Assembly (NCBI RefSeq): GCF_017742835.1
Contig: NZ_CP072392.1
Coordinates: forward strand, 5,324,225-5,388,224
Length of the DNA: 64,000 nucleotides
Direction: 5' to 3'
DNA from: Aquabacter sp. L1I39
GTDB taxonomy: Bacteria > Pseudomonadota > Alphaproteobacteria > Rhizobiales > Xanthobacteraceae
The position numbers and the translations under genes are program-made. The notes beneath the pieces are model-generated. The model was not told the DNA's origin. It did not search any database and saw only the letters and a list, made by a program, of their open reading frames with translations. Below are positions 9,731-18,880 of the stretch, piece after piece. Position 1 is the first letter of the stretch. Each line of letters begins with the position of its first letter.

Positions 9731-10780
9731 TCAGCGCTGAGCGGCGATAGCAGCGCGGAATGCATCCAGCACCTTGCCGGCCGGCTTGCCACGCTTCTCA
9801 AGGTTCTGCGCCCAGTCCTTAGACACGCTGGCGAAATTGGCCGCCAGCACCTTCTCCTGCTCTGGCGTGAAGGAGACCATCAAGGTGCCGCCCTCCTTCA
9901 GCTTGGTGGCGAGCGCCGCCTCTTCCTGGTCGAACAGCGCGCAGGCATGGCCCACGGTCTCCTCACCGGCCTTGGTGAGCGCGTCCTGCACATCCTTCGA
10001 CAGGCTTGCCCATTTATTGGCATTGATGGAATAGGTGATGCCCACCGTGCCGAAATTCTGGCCGACCGTCACCGCCTTCACCACGGTGTTGAGGCCATAG
10101 GAGAAGGTGGAGGTGTAGGGCAGCAGCGCGCCGTCAATGGTGCCCTTGGTCATGGCGTCGAAGATTTCCGGCGGCGTCATGCGGATCGGCACCGCGCCGA
10201 GGTCACGCAAAGCGAGCTCCATGGGGCCGGGATTGGAGCGGATCTTGCGCCCCTTGAAATCTTCGAAGCTCTTGAAGCCGGCCTTTTCCGAGAACACCGC
10301 CTGATAGGGCGAGAGCGCCACCACATAGAGCACGCGCACGCCATTGGGCTTAAATTCCAGCGTGTCCAGCAGGCCGCCCGGCTTGGCCAGGGCCCAGAAG
10401 GCCTTCGCCCCCTCGCAGGAGGAATTGAACCCGCCCGGCAGCTCGGCCACCGCGCCCAGCGGCATCTTCTCCGAAGCGTAGCTCGGCACCACGTAGCCGA
10501 TGTCCGTCAGGCCGGTCTGGGTGACGGTGAGCAGATCCTTCGCCTTGCCCAGTTGCTCCGCCGGAAAGTGCTGGAACGCCACCTTGCCATTGGTCAGGGT
10601 CTTGACTTGATCGAAGAAATACTGGGTCGCATTCTTCGTGATGGAGTGAGCGGCCGGCAGGGAATCCGCCAGTTTCAAGGTCACCTCTGCGGCGCCGGCA
10701 GACGCGATCTGGGCGCACATCAGGGCCGCGGCACACACGGCGCCGGTCCACACCGCGCGGGACTTCGGTTCACGGGTCAT
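9731..10780 (-). CDS. dctP: TRAP transporter solute-binding protein
   Basis: The periplasmic DctP-family receptor of a TRAP carboxylate transporter. It has a signal peptide (about residues 1-30, ending ASAGAAEV), the opening LKLADSLPAAHSITKNATQYFFD, and the DctP element KGRKIRSNPGPMELALRDLGAVPI near 150, whose Arg normally contacts the substrate carboxylate. ALLPYTSTFSYGLNTVVKAV follows near 205. The ATG at 10780 has a GGAGGAG box and gives 349 residues; the ORF is open further upstream without one. Together with dctM and dctQ in the same operon it completes a three-part importer, presumably for the dicarboxylate degraded by the downstream enzymes. Confidence 0.92.
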   Translation of the reverse strand: MTREPKSRAVWTGAVCAAALMCAQIASAGAAEVTLKLADSLPAAHSITKNATQYFFDQVKTLTNGKVAFQHFPAEQLGKAKDLLTVTQTGLTDIGYVVPSYASEKMPLGAVAELPGGFNSSCEGAKAFWALAKPGGLLDTLEFKPNGVRVLYVVALSPYQAVFSEKAGFKSFEDFKGRKIRSNPGPMELALRDLGAVPIRMTPPEIFDAMTKGTIDGALLPYTSTFSYGLNTVVKAVTVGQNFGTVGITYSINANKWASLSKDVQDALTKAGEETVGHACALFDQEEAALATKLKEGGTLMVSFTPEQEKVLAANFASVSKDWAQNLEKRGKPAGKVLDAFRAAIAAQR

Positions 10781-10814
10781 GGGGGTCTCCTCCAAGGGTC
10801 GGGGCCTGATGGGT

Positions 10815-11180
10815 TCAGACCTTCTCGGCATAAGGGGGGGCATAGATCACGAGCACACGCACCGGCTCGTCGCTGACGGCGGTGAAGACGTGCTCCTCGC
10901 CGGCGGGAAAGAAGCATGCATCGCCCGGGCGCAGGTGCAGCGTCTCGCCGCCCACTTCGGCGGTCGCCTCGCCCGAGAGCAGGTAGCAGACCTGCTCGAT
11001 GCCGTCGTGATGATGTGGATGGGCGCCGGCGCCCTTCTCGATGGTGCCGAGCACCACTTCCAATTGCTTGGCGCCCACCGTCTCGCGGCTGATGAGGCGT
11101 CGGTTGACCGTGCCCGAATGGTTGACGGGAGAATAGGTTTTCACCTCACCTTCCCGTACCATGTATTTTTGTTTGGTCAT
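10815..11180 (-). CDS. Small single-domain cupin
   Basis: A cupin-2 barrel of 121 residues. Motif 1 (GAHPHHHDGIEQVCYLLSGEA, about 53-73) supplies His ligands and a Glu; motif 2 (PGDACFFPAGEEHVF, about 83-97) supplies the last His. No second domain or DNA-binding region is present. The ATG at 11180 has an AAGGAGG box. It lies inside the TRAP operon between dctM and dctP, 26 and 34 bp from its neighbours, so it belongs to the same transcript. It could be a ligand-binding or isomerising accessory enzyme; its reaction is not deducible. Confidence 0.8.
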   Translation of the reverse strand: MTKQKYMVREGEVKTYSPVNHSGTVNRRLISRETVGAKQLEVVLGTIEKGAGAHPHHHDGIEQVCYLLSGEATAEVGGETLHLRPGDACFFPAGEEHVFTAVSDEPVRVLVIYAPPYAEKV

Positions 11181-11206
11181 GGCTGTCTTCCTCCTTTTTT
11201 CCGCTG

Positions 11207-12493
11207 TCAATTCATCGTCCCGGGCAACCACAGAACCAGTGCCGGGAAGGCGATGAGGAGAGCGATCACGATGATATGGGCCACCACATGTGGCGCGATA
11301 CCCGAAAAGATCTCGGCGAGCGGCCGTCCGCTATAGCGGGAGACGACGAATACGTTCAGCCCCAGCGGCGGCGTGATCATCCCCACCTCCGCCGTGACCA
11401 CGACGAGCACGCCGAACCACACCGGATCGAACCCCAGCGCCTTGACGGCCGGCACCGCGATCGGAACCGTCAGGATCAGGATCGCCAGTTGGTCCATGAA
11501 GCAGCCGAGCAGGATGTAGAGGCAGACGATCAGAGCCATGACGACGTAGGGTGACACGTCGAGCGAGGTCACGAACGACACCGCGCCCTGCGTGACCTGC
11601 GTCAGCGTAAGGAAGAAGCCGAAAATGCTGGCGCCGATGACGATCATCAAGATCATGCAGGTGGCGCGCGCCGCCCGGGTCAGCACCGACACAAGAGTCG
11701 GCCAGGTCAGCTTGCCCACCAACGCCGTCAGCACCAGCGCGCCGAACGCCCCCAGCGCCGCCGCCTCGGTGGGCGTGGCGATGCCCAGATAGATGACCCC
11801 GGTGACGATGAGCAGAAGGGCCAGCATAGGACCCACCTCGCGCACAGCCGCCAGCTTCTCGTGCCAGCTGTAGCTACGGGTGGCGGGGGCGAGCGCCGGA
11901 TCGCGCCAAATCAGCACATAGATGGTGGCGATGATGGCGGCCGTGACCAGCAGGCCCGGGATGACACCGCCGATCAGCAGATCGGCGATGGAGACCTCCG
12001 CAATGATGCCATAGAGCACCAGGGCGATGGAGGGCGGAATGAGCATCGCCAGCGTGCCGGAAATGGCCACCACGCCACAGGAGAAGCGCGGTTCGTAGCC
12101 GGCCCGCAGCATGGCGGGGATTGAGGTGGCGGAAAGCGCCGCCGCGGACGCCGTGCTGGACCCGGAAATGGCGCCAAAGCCAGCTCCGGCAAGGGCGGTG
12201 GCCACTGCGAGCCCGCCCCGCACTCGCCCGATCCACACCGACATCGCATGGAACAGGCCATCGGCGATGCCGCTCGCCACCACCAGTTCGGCCATGAGGA
12301 TGAACATGGGGATGGCGATGAGTTCATAGGAGTTCGTGACCGAGAACGGGGTCGTCTCCAGCACGCCCACCACAGCGGTGAGCCCGGCGGTGGCCAGCAA
12401 TCCCGTGGCGCCGGCAATGGCGAGCGCAAATCCCACCGGCGTGCCAATGGCCAGCAGCACAAACAAAAAACCGATGACCAGGGCCGGCGTCAT
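11207..12493 (-). CDS. dctM: TRAP transporter large permease
   Basis: A 428-residue DctM-type membrane subunit with about a dozen hydrophobic segments. Family stretches include SNSYELIAIPMFILMAELVVASG near 50, GFGAISGSSTASAAALSATSIPAM near 105, YGIIAEVSIADLLIGGVIPG near 165, GIATPTEAAALGAFGALV near 230 and ITPPLGLNVFVVSRYSG near 375. It catalyses sodium-driven carboxylate uptake together with DctQ and DctP. The gene follows dctQ after a 93-bp gap, longer than other gaps in this operon. No hairpin with a T-run was seen there. Confidence 0.93.
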   Translation of the reverse strand: MTPALVIGFLFVLLAIGTPVGFALAIAGATGLLATAGLTAVVGVLETTPFSVTNSYELIAIPMFILMAELVVASGIADGLFHAMSVWIGRVRGGLAVATALAGAGFGAISGSSTASAAALSATSIPAMLRAGYEPRFSCGVVAISGTLAMLIPPSIALVLYGIIAEVSIADLLIGGVIPGLLVTAAIIATIYVLIWRDPALAPATRSYSWHEKLAAVREVGPMLALLLIVTGVIYLGIATPTEAAALGAFGALVLTALVGKLTWPTLVSVLTRAARATCMILMIVIGASIFGFFLTLTQVTQGAVSFVTSLDVSPYVVMALIVCLYILLGCFMDQLAILILTVPIAVPAVKALGFDPVWFGVLVVVTAEVGMITPPLGLNVFVVSRYSGRPLAEIFSGIAPHVVAHIIVIALLIAFPALVLWLPGTMN

Positions 12494-12586
12494 GGCGTTT
12501 CCTCGACTGTTCTTGGGTCTGTTTGGCGCGGATGGGATGTCACTCGCGGGGGCGATCTCGCCTTGGCCGCGCCAGCTCCCGGCACA

Positions 12587-13087
12587 TCAGACGTGATGCT
12601 CTTTGGTGATTTCTGGATGGATCACGCGCAGCACGCACAGCATCAGGATGGGCGCAGTGCCAATGGGCACGATCCAATAGGCGAGCCAGATGGGCCATGG
12701 GATCAGCGTGGCCATCACTTCGAGCTGCGCGGTGCTGGCGATGGCGCGCAACAGCCCCATCCAGAGCACCACCGCAAACAGAATGGCGGACAGGGCATAG
12801 CTGATGCGGTCGAACATCCGGCGCACGGACGGGGGCGCCTGAAGATAAAGGATATCCACGCGCACATGCTCATCATGGCGCAGCGTGTTGGACAAACTGA
12901 AGAAGAAAACACCCACCATCAGGTAGAGCGAGATCAAGTCATAGGAAAAGCCGAGGGGGCTGTTGAAGAGATAGCGCAGCCCCACATCGGCGAAGACGAT
13001 CACCATCATCGTAAACAGGAACGCCGCTGCGATCAGGAGCAGGACTTTCTCGAACCGGGCAAGTGCCCGGGATAGGGCCAAAATCAC
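12587..13087 (-). CDS. dctQ: TRAP transporter small permease
   Basis: A four-helix DctQ-family membrane subunit of 166 residues (LLIAAAFLFTMMVIVFADVGLRYLFNSPLGFSYDL in the first third, VVLWMGLLRAIASTAQLEVMATLIPWPIWLAYWIVPIG in the second half). It pairs with DctM. Its ATG overlaps the TGA of the IclR regulator gene, so the regulator and transporter are cotranscribed. Confidence 0.9.
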   Translation of the reverse strand: MILALSRALARFEKVLLLIAAAFLFTMMVIVFADVGLRYLFNSPLGFSYDLISLYLMVGVFFFSLSNTLRHDEHVRVDILYLQAPPSVRRMFDRISYALSAILFAVVLWMGLLRAIASTAQLEVMATLIPWPIWLAYWIVPIGTAPILMLCVLRVIHPEITKEHHV

Positions 13088-13839
13088 GGGGTGCCTCCCT
13101 GTCCCTCGAAACTGGAACGGATCATCTGAACCGCCTCGGCGATGCGGGCCGCAGTCTCGGCCCGCTTGTCCATGAGGCGATAGTTCGGCCCGGCCACCGA
13201 GACAGCGAGGCGTTCACCATCGAGCACCAGAGGCATGCCCACGCCGAGCACGTCGGGGGTGTATTCGGAGAGGTTCTCGAACCAGCCCCGCGCCACCGAA
13301 GCCACGATGTCCGCCTCCACCGCCGCCGCATCGGGCAAGGTCGCGGCACGATACTTCTCAAACGGAAGCGACGCGTACAGCCGGGCACGCTCCTCAGGCG
13401 TGTAGCAGCTCAGGATCGCCTTGCCGGCGGATGTCACCTGGAGCGGCCGGCGCTCCCCCGCCTGAGCGAAGTAGCGCACCGGATGCCGGCTCTCCATCGC
13501 CTCCAGATACACGATCTCTGCATCGGACCGGTGGGCTAGGAGCACCGTCTCTCCGGTCTGCTCCTGAAGCCAGGTGAGCGCCGGGCGCAGGCGATCGATG
13601 AAGGGATCGTTCTCGGCGATGTCCTGGGCGAGCGCCAGCAGCCGGCGGGTGGGATAGTAGCCGCCCCACAGCCGCAATTCATGGATGAAGCCCTTCGCCT
13701 CCAATGTCTCCAGGAGATTGAAGGTGGAGGACTTGGGCAGCCCCAGAGCCTCGCTGATCTGCGACAGCGTGCGCGGCCGCCGCACCTTGGCGAACAGCTC
13801 GAGAATGGCAAGGAGATTGTCAGCTTGTTTCACAATCAT
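13084..13839 (-). CDS. IclR-family transcriptional regulator
   Basis: A cytoplasmic regulator of 251 residues. The winged HTH (ILELFAKVRRPRTLSQISEALGLPKSSTFNLLETLEAKGFI) is followed by the IclR effector domain (QEQTGETVLLAHRSDAEIVYLEA near 105, SAGKAILSCYTPEER near 140, VARGWFENLSEYTPDVLGVGMPLVL near 185). I prefer the ATG at 13839, directly before the HTH; the frame is open about 25 codons upstream. It is the first gene of the operon and overlaps dctQ, so it probably autoregulates and senses the transported acid or its CoA product. The 200-bp region towards the divergent nitroreductase should hold its operator; I could not pick a convincing palindrome. Confidence 0.9.
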   Translation of the reverse strand: MIVKQADNLLAILELFAKVRRPRTLSQISEALGLPKSSTFNLLETLEAKGFIHELRLWGGYYPTRRLLALAQDIAENDPFIDRLRPALTWLQEQTGETVLLAHRSDAEIVYLEAMESRHPVRYFAQAGERRPLQVTSAGKAILSCYTPEERARLYASLPFEKYRAATLPDAAAVEADIVASVARGWFENLSEYTPDVLGVGMPLVLDGERLAVSVAGPNYRLMDKRAETAARIAEAVQMIRSSFEGQGGTP

Positions 13840-14041
13840 GAACTTTTTTTCGCCCACACGAACACGTGAGTCAATAGCGGTATTGTTGTGCGCCGCCGAA
13901 CACGATAGGTGCACTGCGAAAGTCGTAGATGCCGCCTTGCGGACTCACCCCGACCGTGGCAAGGGCGGGACACTGTCTTCACCGGCGACAGTCGCGGACA
14001 GGACTGCGCCCCCTCGCACCGGACACGAGGAAAAACCAAGG

Positions 14042-14752
14042 ATGCTTCCTCCCTCCAGCGCCAACCGCGCTGCTCCCCTCTCTGCGGAGGAGGCCATACG
14101 CACCCGCCGCTCCGTGCGCGCCTTCCTGCCGATGCCGGTGCCGAAGGAGACGATCGTGCGGATCCTGGATCTGGCCGCGCGGGCGCCGTCAGGCTCGAAC
14201 ATCCAGCCGTGGCAGGTTCTGGTCGTCACGGGCGATGCGCTGCGCGTGCTGGCGGCGGAGTTGAATGAGAGGGCTCTGTCAGGCGATAAGGGCGCGGCGG
14301 ACTATCGCTATTATCCAAGCACCTGGCGCGAGCCCTATCTCGGCCGACGGCGAAAGGTGGGGTGGGCGCTTTATGGGGCTCTGGGCATTGCCCGGGGTGA
14401 AGACGAGAAGATGCGCCAGCAGCACGCGCGCAACTTCCTGTTCTTTGGTGCGCCGGTGGGCCTGTTCTTCACCATTGACCGGGACATGGAGCAGGGCTCC
14501 TGGCTCGACTACGGGATGTTCCTGGAAAACATTATGCTCGCCGCACGCAGCTTCGGCCTCGACACCTGCCCGCAGGCGGCGTTCAACGTCTATGGCGCGT
14601 TTATTGCCGAGCGCCTCGCCATTCCAAAGACGCGCATGCTCGTCTGCGGCATGGCGCTCGGCCACGCCGACCCCCATGCGCCCGAAAATGGCTTTCTCAC
14701 CGAGCGCGAGCCGGTAGCCGACTTCACGCGCTTCGTGGACCACCTGCCCTGA
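14042..14752 (+). CDS. Nitroreductase-family flavoprotein
   Basis: An FMN-dependent NAD(P)H oxidoreductase of 236 residues. The FMN-contact element AIRTRRSVRAFLPMPVP is near residue 17, AARAPSGSNIQPWQVLVV near 45, and the second FMN-binding segment GLDTCPQAAFNVY near 168. The loop with YPSTWREPYLGRRRKVGWALYGALGI is typical of NfnB-like members. The frame is open far upstream across the IclR region; the ATG at 14042 gives the normal length and has a GAGGA box about 8 bases upstream. It is divergent from the IclR/TRAP operon. Substrates of this family are diverse and cannot be assigned. Confidence 0.87.
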   Translation: MLPPSSANRAAPLSAEEAIRTRRSVRAFLPMPVPKETIVRILDLAARAPSGSNIQPWQVLVVTGDALRVLAAELNERALSGDKGAADYRYYPSTWREPYLGRRRKVGWALYGALGIARGEDEKMRQQHARNFLFFGAPVGLFFTIDRDMEQGSWLDYGMFLENIMLAARSFGLDTCPQAAFNVYGAFIAERLAIPKTRMLVCGMALGHADPHAPENGFLTEREPVADFTRFVDHLP

Positions 14753-14920
14753 CACAGCCGGAAAACCGAGGACGGAGCAAGGATGGCGCGCGCTGGCGCT
14801 CTCGGACGCTCGCCCGACGCGACATGGCGAGGACCATTGGACCACCCATCTGTACCACCAGAGGGTTCCAACGTTTTGAGGCACAAAGAACTTTGAAAGA
14901 TCAACGCCTTAGAAGGGCGA

Positions 14921-14996
14921 TGGTGCCCAGGGCCGGAATCGAACCAGCGACACTGCGATTTTCAGTCGCATGCTCTACCAACTGAGCTACCTGGGC
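14921..14996 (-). tRNA. tRNA-Phe (GAA)
   Basis: The minus strand folds as a 76-nt tRNA: acceptor GCCCAGG pairing with CCTGGGC, a standard D arm, anticodon stem TGCGA/TCGCA around loop CTGAAAA (anticodon GAA), the GTTCGATT T loop, and an encoded 3' CCA. The 168 bp between the nitroreductase stop and this tRNA hold nothing else recognisable. Confidence 0.97.
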
Positions 14997-15029
14997 GTCC
15001 GGGCGGCGATGCCGTCGGGAACGGTGGCG

Positions 15030-15058
15030 GGTATAGTCAGTTCGTCGGCTCCTGTCCA
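15030..15058 (-). promoter_or_regulatory. Sigma-70-type promoter for tRNA-Phe
   Basis: On the minus strand TGGACA is followed after exactly 17 bp by TATACC. The expected start site is then about 25 bases upstream of the tRNA 5' end at 14996. Spacing and position fit a housekeeping promoter. Confidence 0.55.
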
Positions 15059-15059
15059 T

Positions 15060-15471
15060 AGGCTCGCGGAAATGAGCCCGGTTTCGGGCGCGCGCCTGTG
15101 GATGACCGGGGGCGCGGGAGGTGGCTTCTGCCTGAAAACCCTTCGCGAGCGCCTTGGGGGAAGCAGCAAGGGGTGTAGGCAAGGACTGAAGCGCGGGTCC
15201 CTGCGGGGGGTCCGAAAGACGATCCAACCGGTCAACCCACCGCAGGAGCGGCACCGTGTGGGCGAGCCGTTCGCTTGGCGCGGGAAACGTCGCCCAATCA
15301 GCCATGAGCGCGTCATGCGGGACCTGCATCACGCGCCGTTCAAGAACGGAGAAAAACGTCCCGGTCATCGGCCGCGCATGATCGATGAATGAGACTCCTC
15401 CCCCGCTCATGCGGGAGAGGCGCTTTTGGCGCGAAGGGCGGATCTATGAAGGGCGTTGCCCCCTGCCCGTC
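15060..15471. other. Region without a recognisable gene
   Basis: About 400 bp between the tRNA-Phe promoter and the RND pump gene. Open frames exist on both strands but none has a recognisable protein or a good ribosome site, and one runs through the tRNA. At 15399-15424 there is a CTCCCCCGC-tcat-GCGGGAG hairpin followed by AGGCGC, of the same type as the repeats at 58.3-58.7 kb. It could end transcription from the pump operon, although no T-run follows it. Confidence 0.5.
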
Positions 15472-18400
15472 TCAGTGGGCGTCAACGGGTGCAGCATGGT
15501 CCGTGGGCGACCCGTGCGGGACGGAAACGGCCGCTCCATGCTGCACCAGGGGGCGGTTGCCCGAGAGCTGGCGCAGCAGCACGTAGAAGACCGGCGTCAG
15601 GAAGATGCCGAACACGGTCACGCCGATCATGCCCGCAAACACTGCCACGCCCATGGCATGGCGCATCTCCGCGCCGGCGCCGATGGAGGTGACGAGGGGC
15701 ACCACGCCCATGATGAAGGCCAGCGAGGTCATCAAAATGGGCCGCAGGCGCAGGCGGCTCGCCTCCACCGCAGCTTCGCGCGGGGTGCGGCCGGCAAATT
15801 CCAGTTCGCGGGCAAACTCCACGATCAGGATGGCGTTCTTCGCCGACAAGCCCACCAGCACCACAAGGCCGATCTGGGTGAAGACATTGTTGTCACCCCC
15901 CGAGAGCCAAACGCCGGTCATGGCGGCCAGCAGCCCCGTGGGCACGATCATGATGATGGAGAGCGGCAGCACGAGGCTCTCATACTGGGCTGCCAGCACC
16001 AGGAAGACCAGGAAGATGGCGAGCGGGAACACCCACACCGCCGAATTTCCGGCCAGGATGTCCTGATAGGTCAATTCGGTCCATTCAAAGCCGATGCCCT
16101 TGGGCAAGGTCTCGGCGGCCACGCGTTCCACCGCCTTCTGCGCCTCGCCGGACGAATAGCCGGGCGCCGCGCCGCCATTGATGTCGGCGGTGAGGAAGCC
16201 ATTATAGCGCATGGCCCGCTCGGGACCCGCCACCTCCTTCACCTTCAGGAGCGCGGAGAGCGGCACCATCTCGCCGGTGGCCGAGCGCACCTTGAGGAGG
16301 CCCACATCCCCGGCACGGGCGCGATAGGGCGCATCCGCTTGGACGCGGACCGTGTAGGTGCGGCCGAACTTGTTGAAATCATTCACATAGATGGAGCCGA
16401 GATAGATCTGCATGGTGTCGAACACGTCGGTCACCGCGACGCCCAACTGGCGCGCCTTGGTGCGGTCGATGTCGGCATAAAGCTGCGGCACGTTGATCTG
16501 GTAGGAGGAGAAGAGCCCCGCCAGCTCCGGTGCCTGCCGCGCCTTGGCGAGGAAGGCCTGGGTCGCCTCATTGAGGGCCTGGTAGCCAAATCCCGCCCGG
16601 TCCTCGATCTGCAACTTGAAGCCGCCAATGGTGCCCAGCCCCTGCACGGGGGGCGGGGGGAACATGGCCACCATGGCCTCCTCGATGGCCGCGAACTTGC
16701 CGTTCAATTGCTGGGCGATGGCGCCGCCCGAAAGGTCGGGCCGCTTGCGCTCCTCGAACGGCTTCAGGCCCACGAAGACGATGCCGGAATTGGAGGAGTT
16801 GGTGAAGCCGTTGATGGACAGACCCGGGAAGGCAATGGCGCTTTCCACGCCCTCCTGTGCGAGGGTGATCTCGCTCATACGGCGGATCACTTCCTCGGTG
16901 CGGTCGAGCGTGGCGCCATCCGGCAATTGGGCGAAGCCGACCAGATATTGCTTGTCCTGCGCCGGGACGAAGCCAGGCGGCACCGTGCGGAACAGGAAGG
17001 CGGTGGCGCCCAGCAGCAGCACATAGAGGCCCATCATCAGGACCTTGCGGCCAATCACGCCCTTCACCCCCCGCCCATAGGCGTTGGAGCCGCGGCTGAA
17101 GGCGGTGTTGAAGCCGCGGAACAGCCAGCCGAGGCTCGCATCCATAATGCGCGTGAGCCGGTCCTTCGGCGCGTCATGGCCCTTCAGCAGAAGGGCCGCG
17201 AGCGCCGGCGAGAGGGTGAGCGAATTGATCGCCGAGATGACGGTGGAGATGGCAATGGTGAGGGCAAACTGCTTGTAGAATTGCCCCGTCAGGCCGGTGA
17301 TGAAGGCCAGCGGCACGAACACCGCCACCAGCACCAGGGCGATGGCGATGATCGGCCCGGACACCTCCTGCATGGCCTTGTAGGTGGCGGCGCGGGCGGA
17401 CAGGCCCTCCTCAATGTTGCGCTCCACATTCTCCACCACCACGATGGCGTCATCCACCACGATGCCGATGGCCAACACCAGGCCGAACAGGGTCAAGGCA
17501 TTGATGGAGAAGCCGAACACATACATCACGGCGAACGTGCCGACGATGGACACCGGCACCGCCAGCAGCGGGATGATGGAGGCCCGCCACGTCTGGAGGA
17601 ACAGGATCACCACCAGCACCACCAGGACGATGGCCTCCAGGAGCGTATGCACCACCGCATCGATGGAGGCGCGCACGAACTGGGTGGTGTCGTAGACGAT
17701 CTCATAGTCCACGCCCTCGGGCATGTTCAGCTTGATCTCCTCCATCACCTTGCGCACATCATCGGCGATGCGGATGGCGTTGGAGCCCGGCGCCTGAAAC
17801 AGGGGCACAGCGACGGCCGATTTGTTGTTGAGGAGGGAGCGCAGCGCATAGTCGGCCGCGCCCAGCTCGATGCGCGCGACGTCCCGCAGGCGCACCACCT
17901 CGCCATTGGCGCCGGTCTTCACGACGATGTCGCCGAACTCCTCCTCGGTCTGGAGGCGGCCTTGGGCGTTCACGGAGAGCTGGAGATCGATGCCCGGCAG
18001 GCCCGGCGAGGCGCCCACCACGCCGGCGGCGGCCTGGACGTTCTGGGCGCGGATCTCGTTCACCACATCGGCGGCGGAGAGGCCGTGCTCGGCCACCTTC
18101 TGGGGGTCGAGCCAGACGCGCATGGAATAGTCGCCGGAGCCGAACAATTGCACCTGGCCGACGCCATCGATGCGCGCCAGACGGTCCTTCACATTGAGGA
18201 CGGCATAGTTGCGCAGATAGGTCATGTCATAGCGCCCATTGGGCGACAGCAGATGAACCACCAGCGTCAGGTCCGGCGAGGACTTCACCGTGGTGATGCC
18301 CAGTTGGCGCGTCGCCTCCGGCAGGCGCGGCTCGGCCTGGGAGACCCGGTTCTGAACCAGCTGCTGGGCCTTGTCGGGATCTGTGCCGAGGCGGAAGGTG

Positions 18401-18681
18401 ACGGTGAGGGTCATCAAGCCGTCGGTGGTGGCCTGGCTGGACATGTAGAGCATGCCCTCCACGCCGTTGATCTGTTCCTCGATGGGGGTGGCCACCGTCT
18501 CGGCAATCACCTTGGGATTGGCGCCGGGATACTGGGCGCGCACCACCACCTGGGGCGGCACCACTTCGGGATATTCCGAAATGGGCATCACCTGCATGGC
18601 GATGAGGCCGGCAAGGAAGATCAAAGTGGACAGGACGCCCGCAAAGATGGGGCGGTCGATGAAGAACTTGGAGATGTTCAT
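15472..18681 (-). CDS. RND multidrug efflux permease (HAE1 family, MexF/BepE-like)
   Basis: The inner-membrane proton-driven pump of a tripartite exporter, 1069 residues, the usual RND length. It starts MNISKFFIDRPIFAGVLSTL as in MexF-like pumps. FGLVLAIGIVVDDAIVVVENVERN carries the paired Asp of the proton relay (AcrB D407/D408), and the helix with GLVVLVGLSAKNAILIVEFA carries the relay Lys. Both periplasmic loop halves are complete. The ATG at 18681 has GGGGGAGGA upstream; the frame is open 18 codons more. It lies about 200 bp downstream of its fusion-protein gene. No outer-membrane channel gene is nearby. Confidence 0.95.
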   Translation of the reverse strand: MNISKFFIDRPIFAGVLSTLIFLAGLIAMQVMPISEYPEVVPPQVVVRAQYPGANPKVIAETVATPIEEQINGVEGMLYMSSQATTDGLMTLTVTFRLGTDPDKAQQLVQNRVSQAEPRLPEATRQLGITTVKSSPDLTLVVHLLSPNGRYDMTYLRNYAVLNVKDRLARIDGVGQVQLFGSGDYSMRVWLDPQKVAEHGLSAADVVNEIRAQNVQAAAGVVGASPGLPGIDLQLSVNAQGRLQTEEEFGDIVVKTGANGEVVRLRDVARIELGAADYALRSLLNNKSAVAVPLFQAPGSNAIRIADDVRKVMEEIKLNMPEGVDYEIVYDTTQFVRASIDAVVHTLLEAIVLVVLVVILFLQTWRASIIPLLAVPVSIVGTFAVMYVFGFSINALTLFGLVLAIGIVVDDAIVVVENVERNIEEGLSARAATYKAMQEVSGPIIAIALVLVAVFVPLAFITGLTGQFYKQFALTIAISTVISAINSLTLSPALAALLLKGHDAPKDRLTRIMDASLGWLFRGFNTAFSRGSNAYGRGVKGVIGRKVLMMGLYVLLLGATAFLFRTVPPGFVPAQDKQYLVGFAQLPDGATLDRTEEVIRRMSEITLAQEGVESAIAFPGLSINGFTNSSNSGIVFVGLKPFEERKRPDLSGGAIAQQLNGKFAAIEEAMVAMFPPPPVQGLGTIGGFKLQIEDRAGFGYQALNEATQAFLAKARQAPELAGLFSSYQINVPQLYADIDRTKARQLGVAVTDVFDTMQIYLGSIYVNDFNKFGRTYTVRVQADAPYRARAGDVGLLKVRSATGEMVPLSALLKVKEVAGPERAMRYNGFLTADINGGAAPGYSSGEAQKAVERVAAETLPKGIGFEWTELTYQDILAGNSAVWVFPLAIFLVFLVLAAQYESLVLPLSIIMIVPTGLLAAMTGVWLSGGDNNVFTQIGLVVLVGLSAKNAILIVEFARELEFAGRTPREAAVEASRLRLRPILMTSLAFIMGVVPLVTSIGAGAEMRHAMGVAVFAGMIGVTVFGIFLTPVFYVLLRQLSGNRPLVQHGAAVSVPHGSPTDHAAPVDAH

Positions 18682-18880
18682 GGCATCCTCCCCCATCGGG
18701 GCGCGGCAAAGCCCTCCCCGCCCGCCGGCGCGCAAGCGCCACGGTGGCCCCGGCGCCGGGGGCGCGAGGCTGGGAAGAGCATGGAAAGAGCGGGCAGGCA
18801 GGGGGACGCCCCCTGCCCTTCAAGTCGTCAATGTCTGAGTGAGGTCGGACGCGAAGGGCGCCGGTGCCCTCCGCCCGAGG

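Noticed and set aside
14901..15410. A minus-strand frame ending in AQLVEHATENRSVAGSIPALG
   Set aside because: That ending is the translation of the tRNA-Phe gene, a common annotation artefact; the rest is not recognisable.
18795..18817. GC-rich hairpin between the adaptor and pump genes as a terminator
   Set aside because: No T-run follows on the minus strand and the two genes must be coexpressed; at most an attenuating or stabilising structure.
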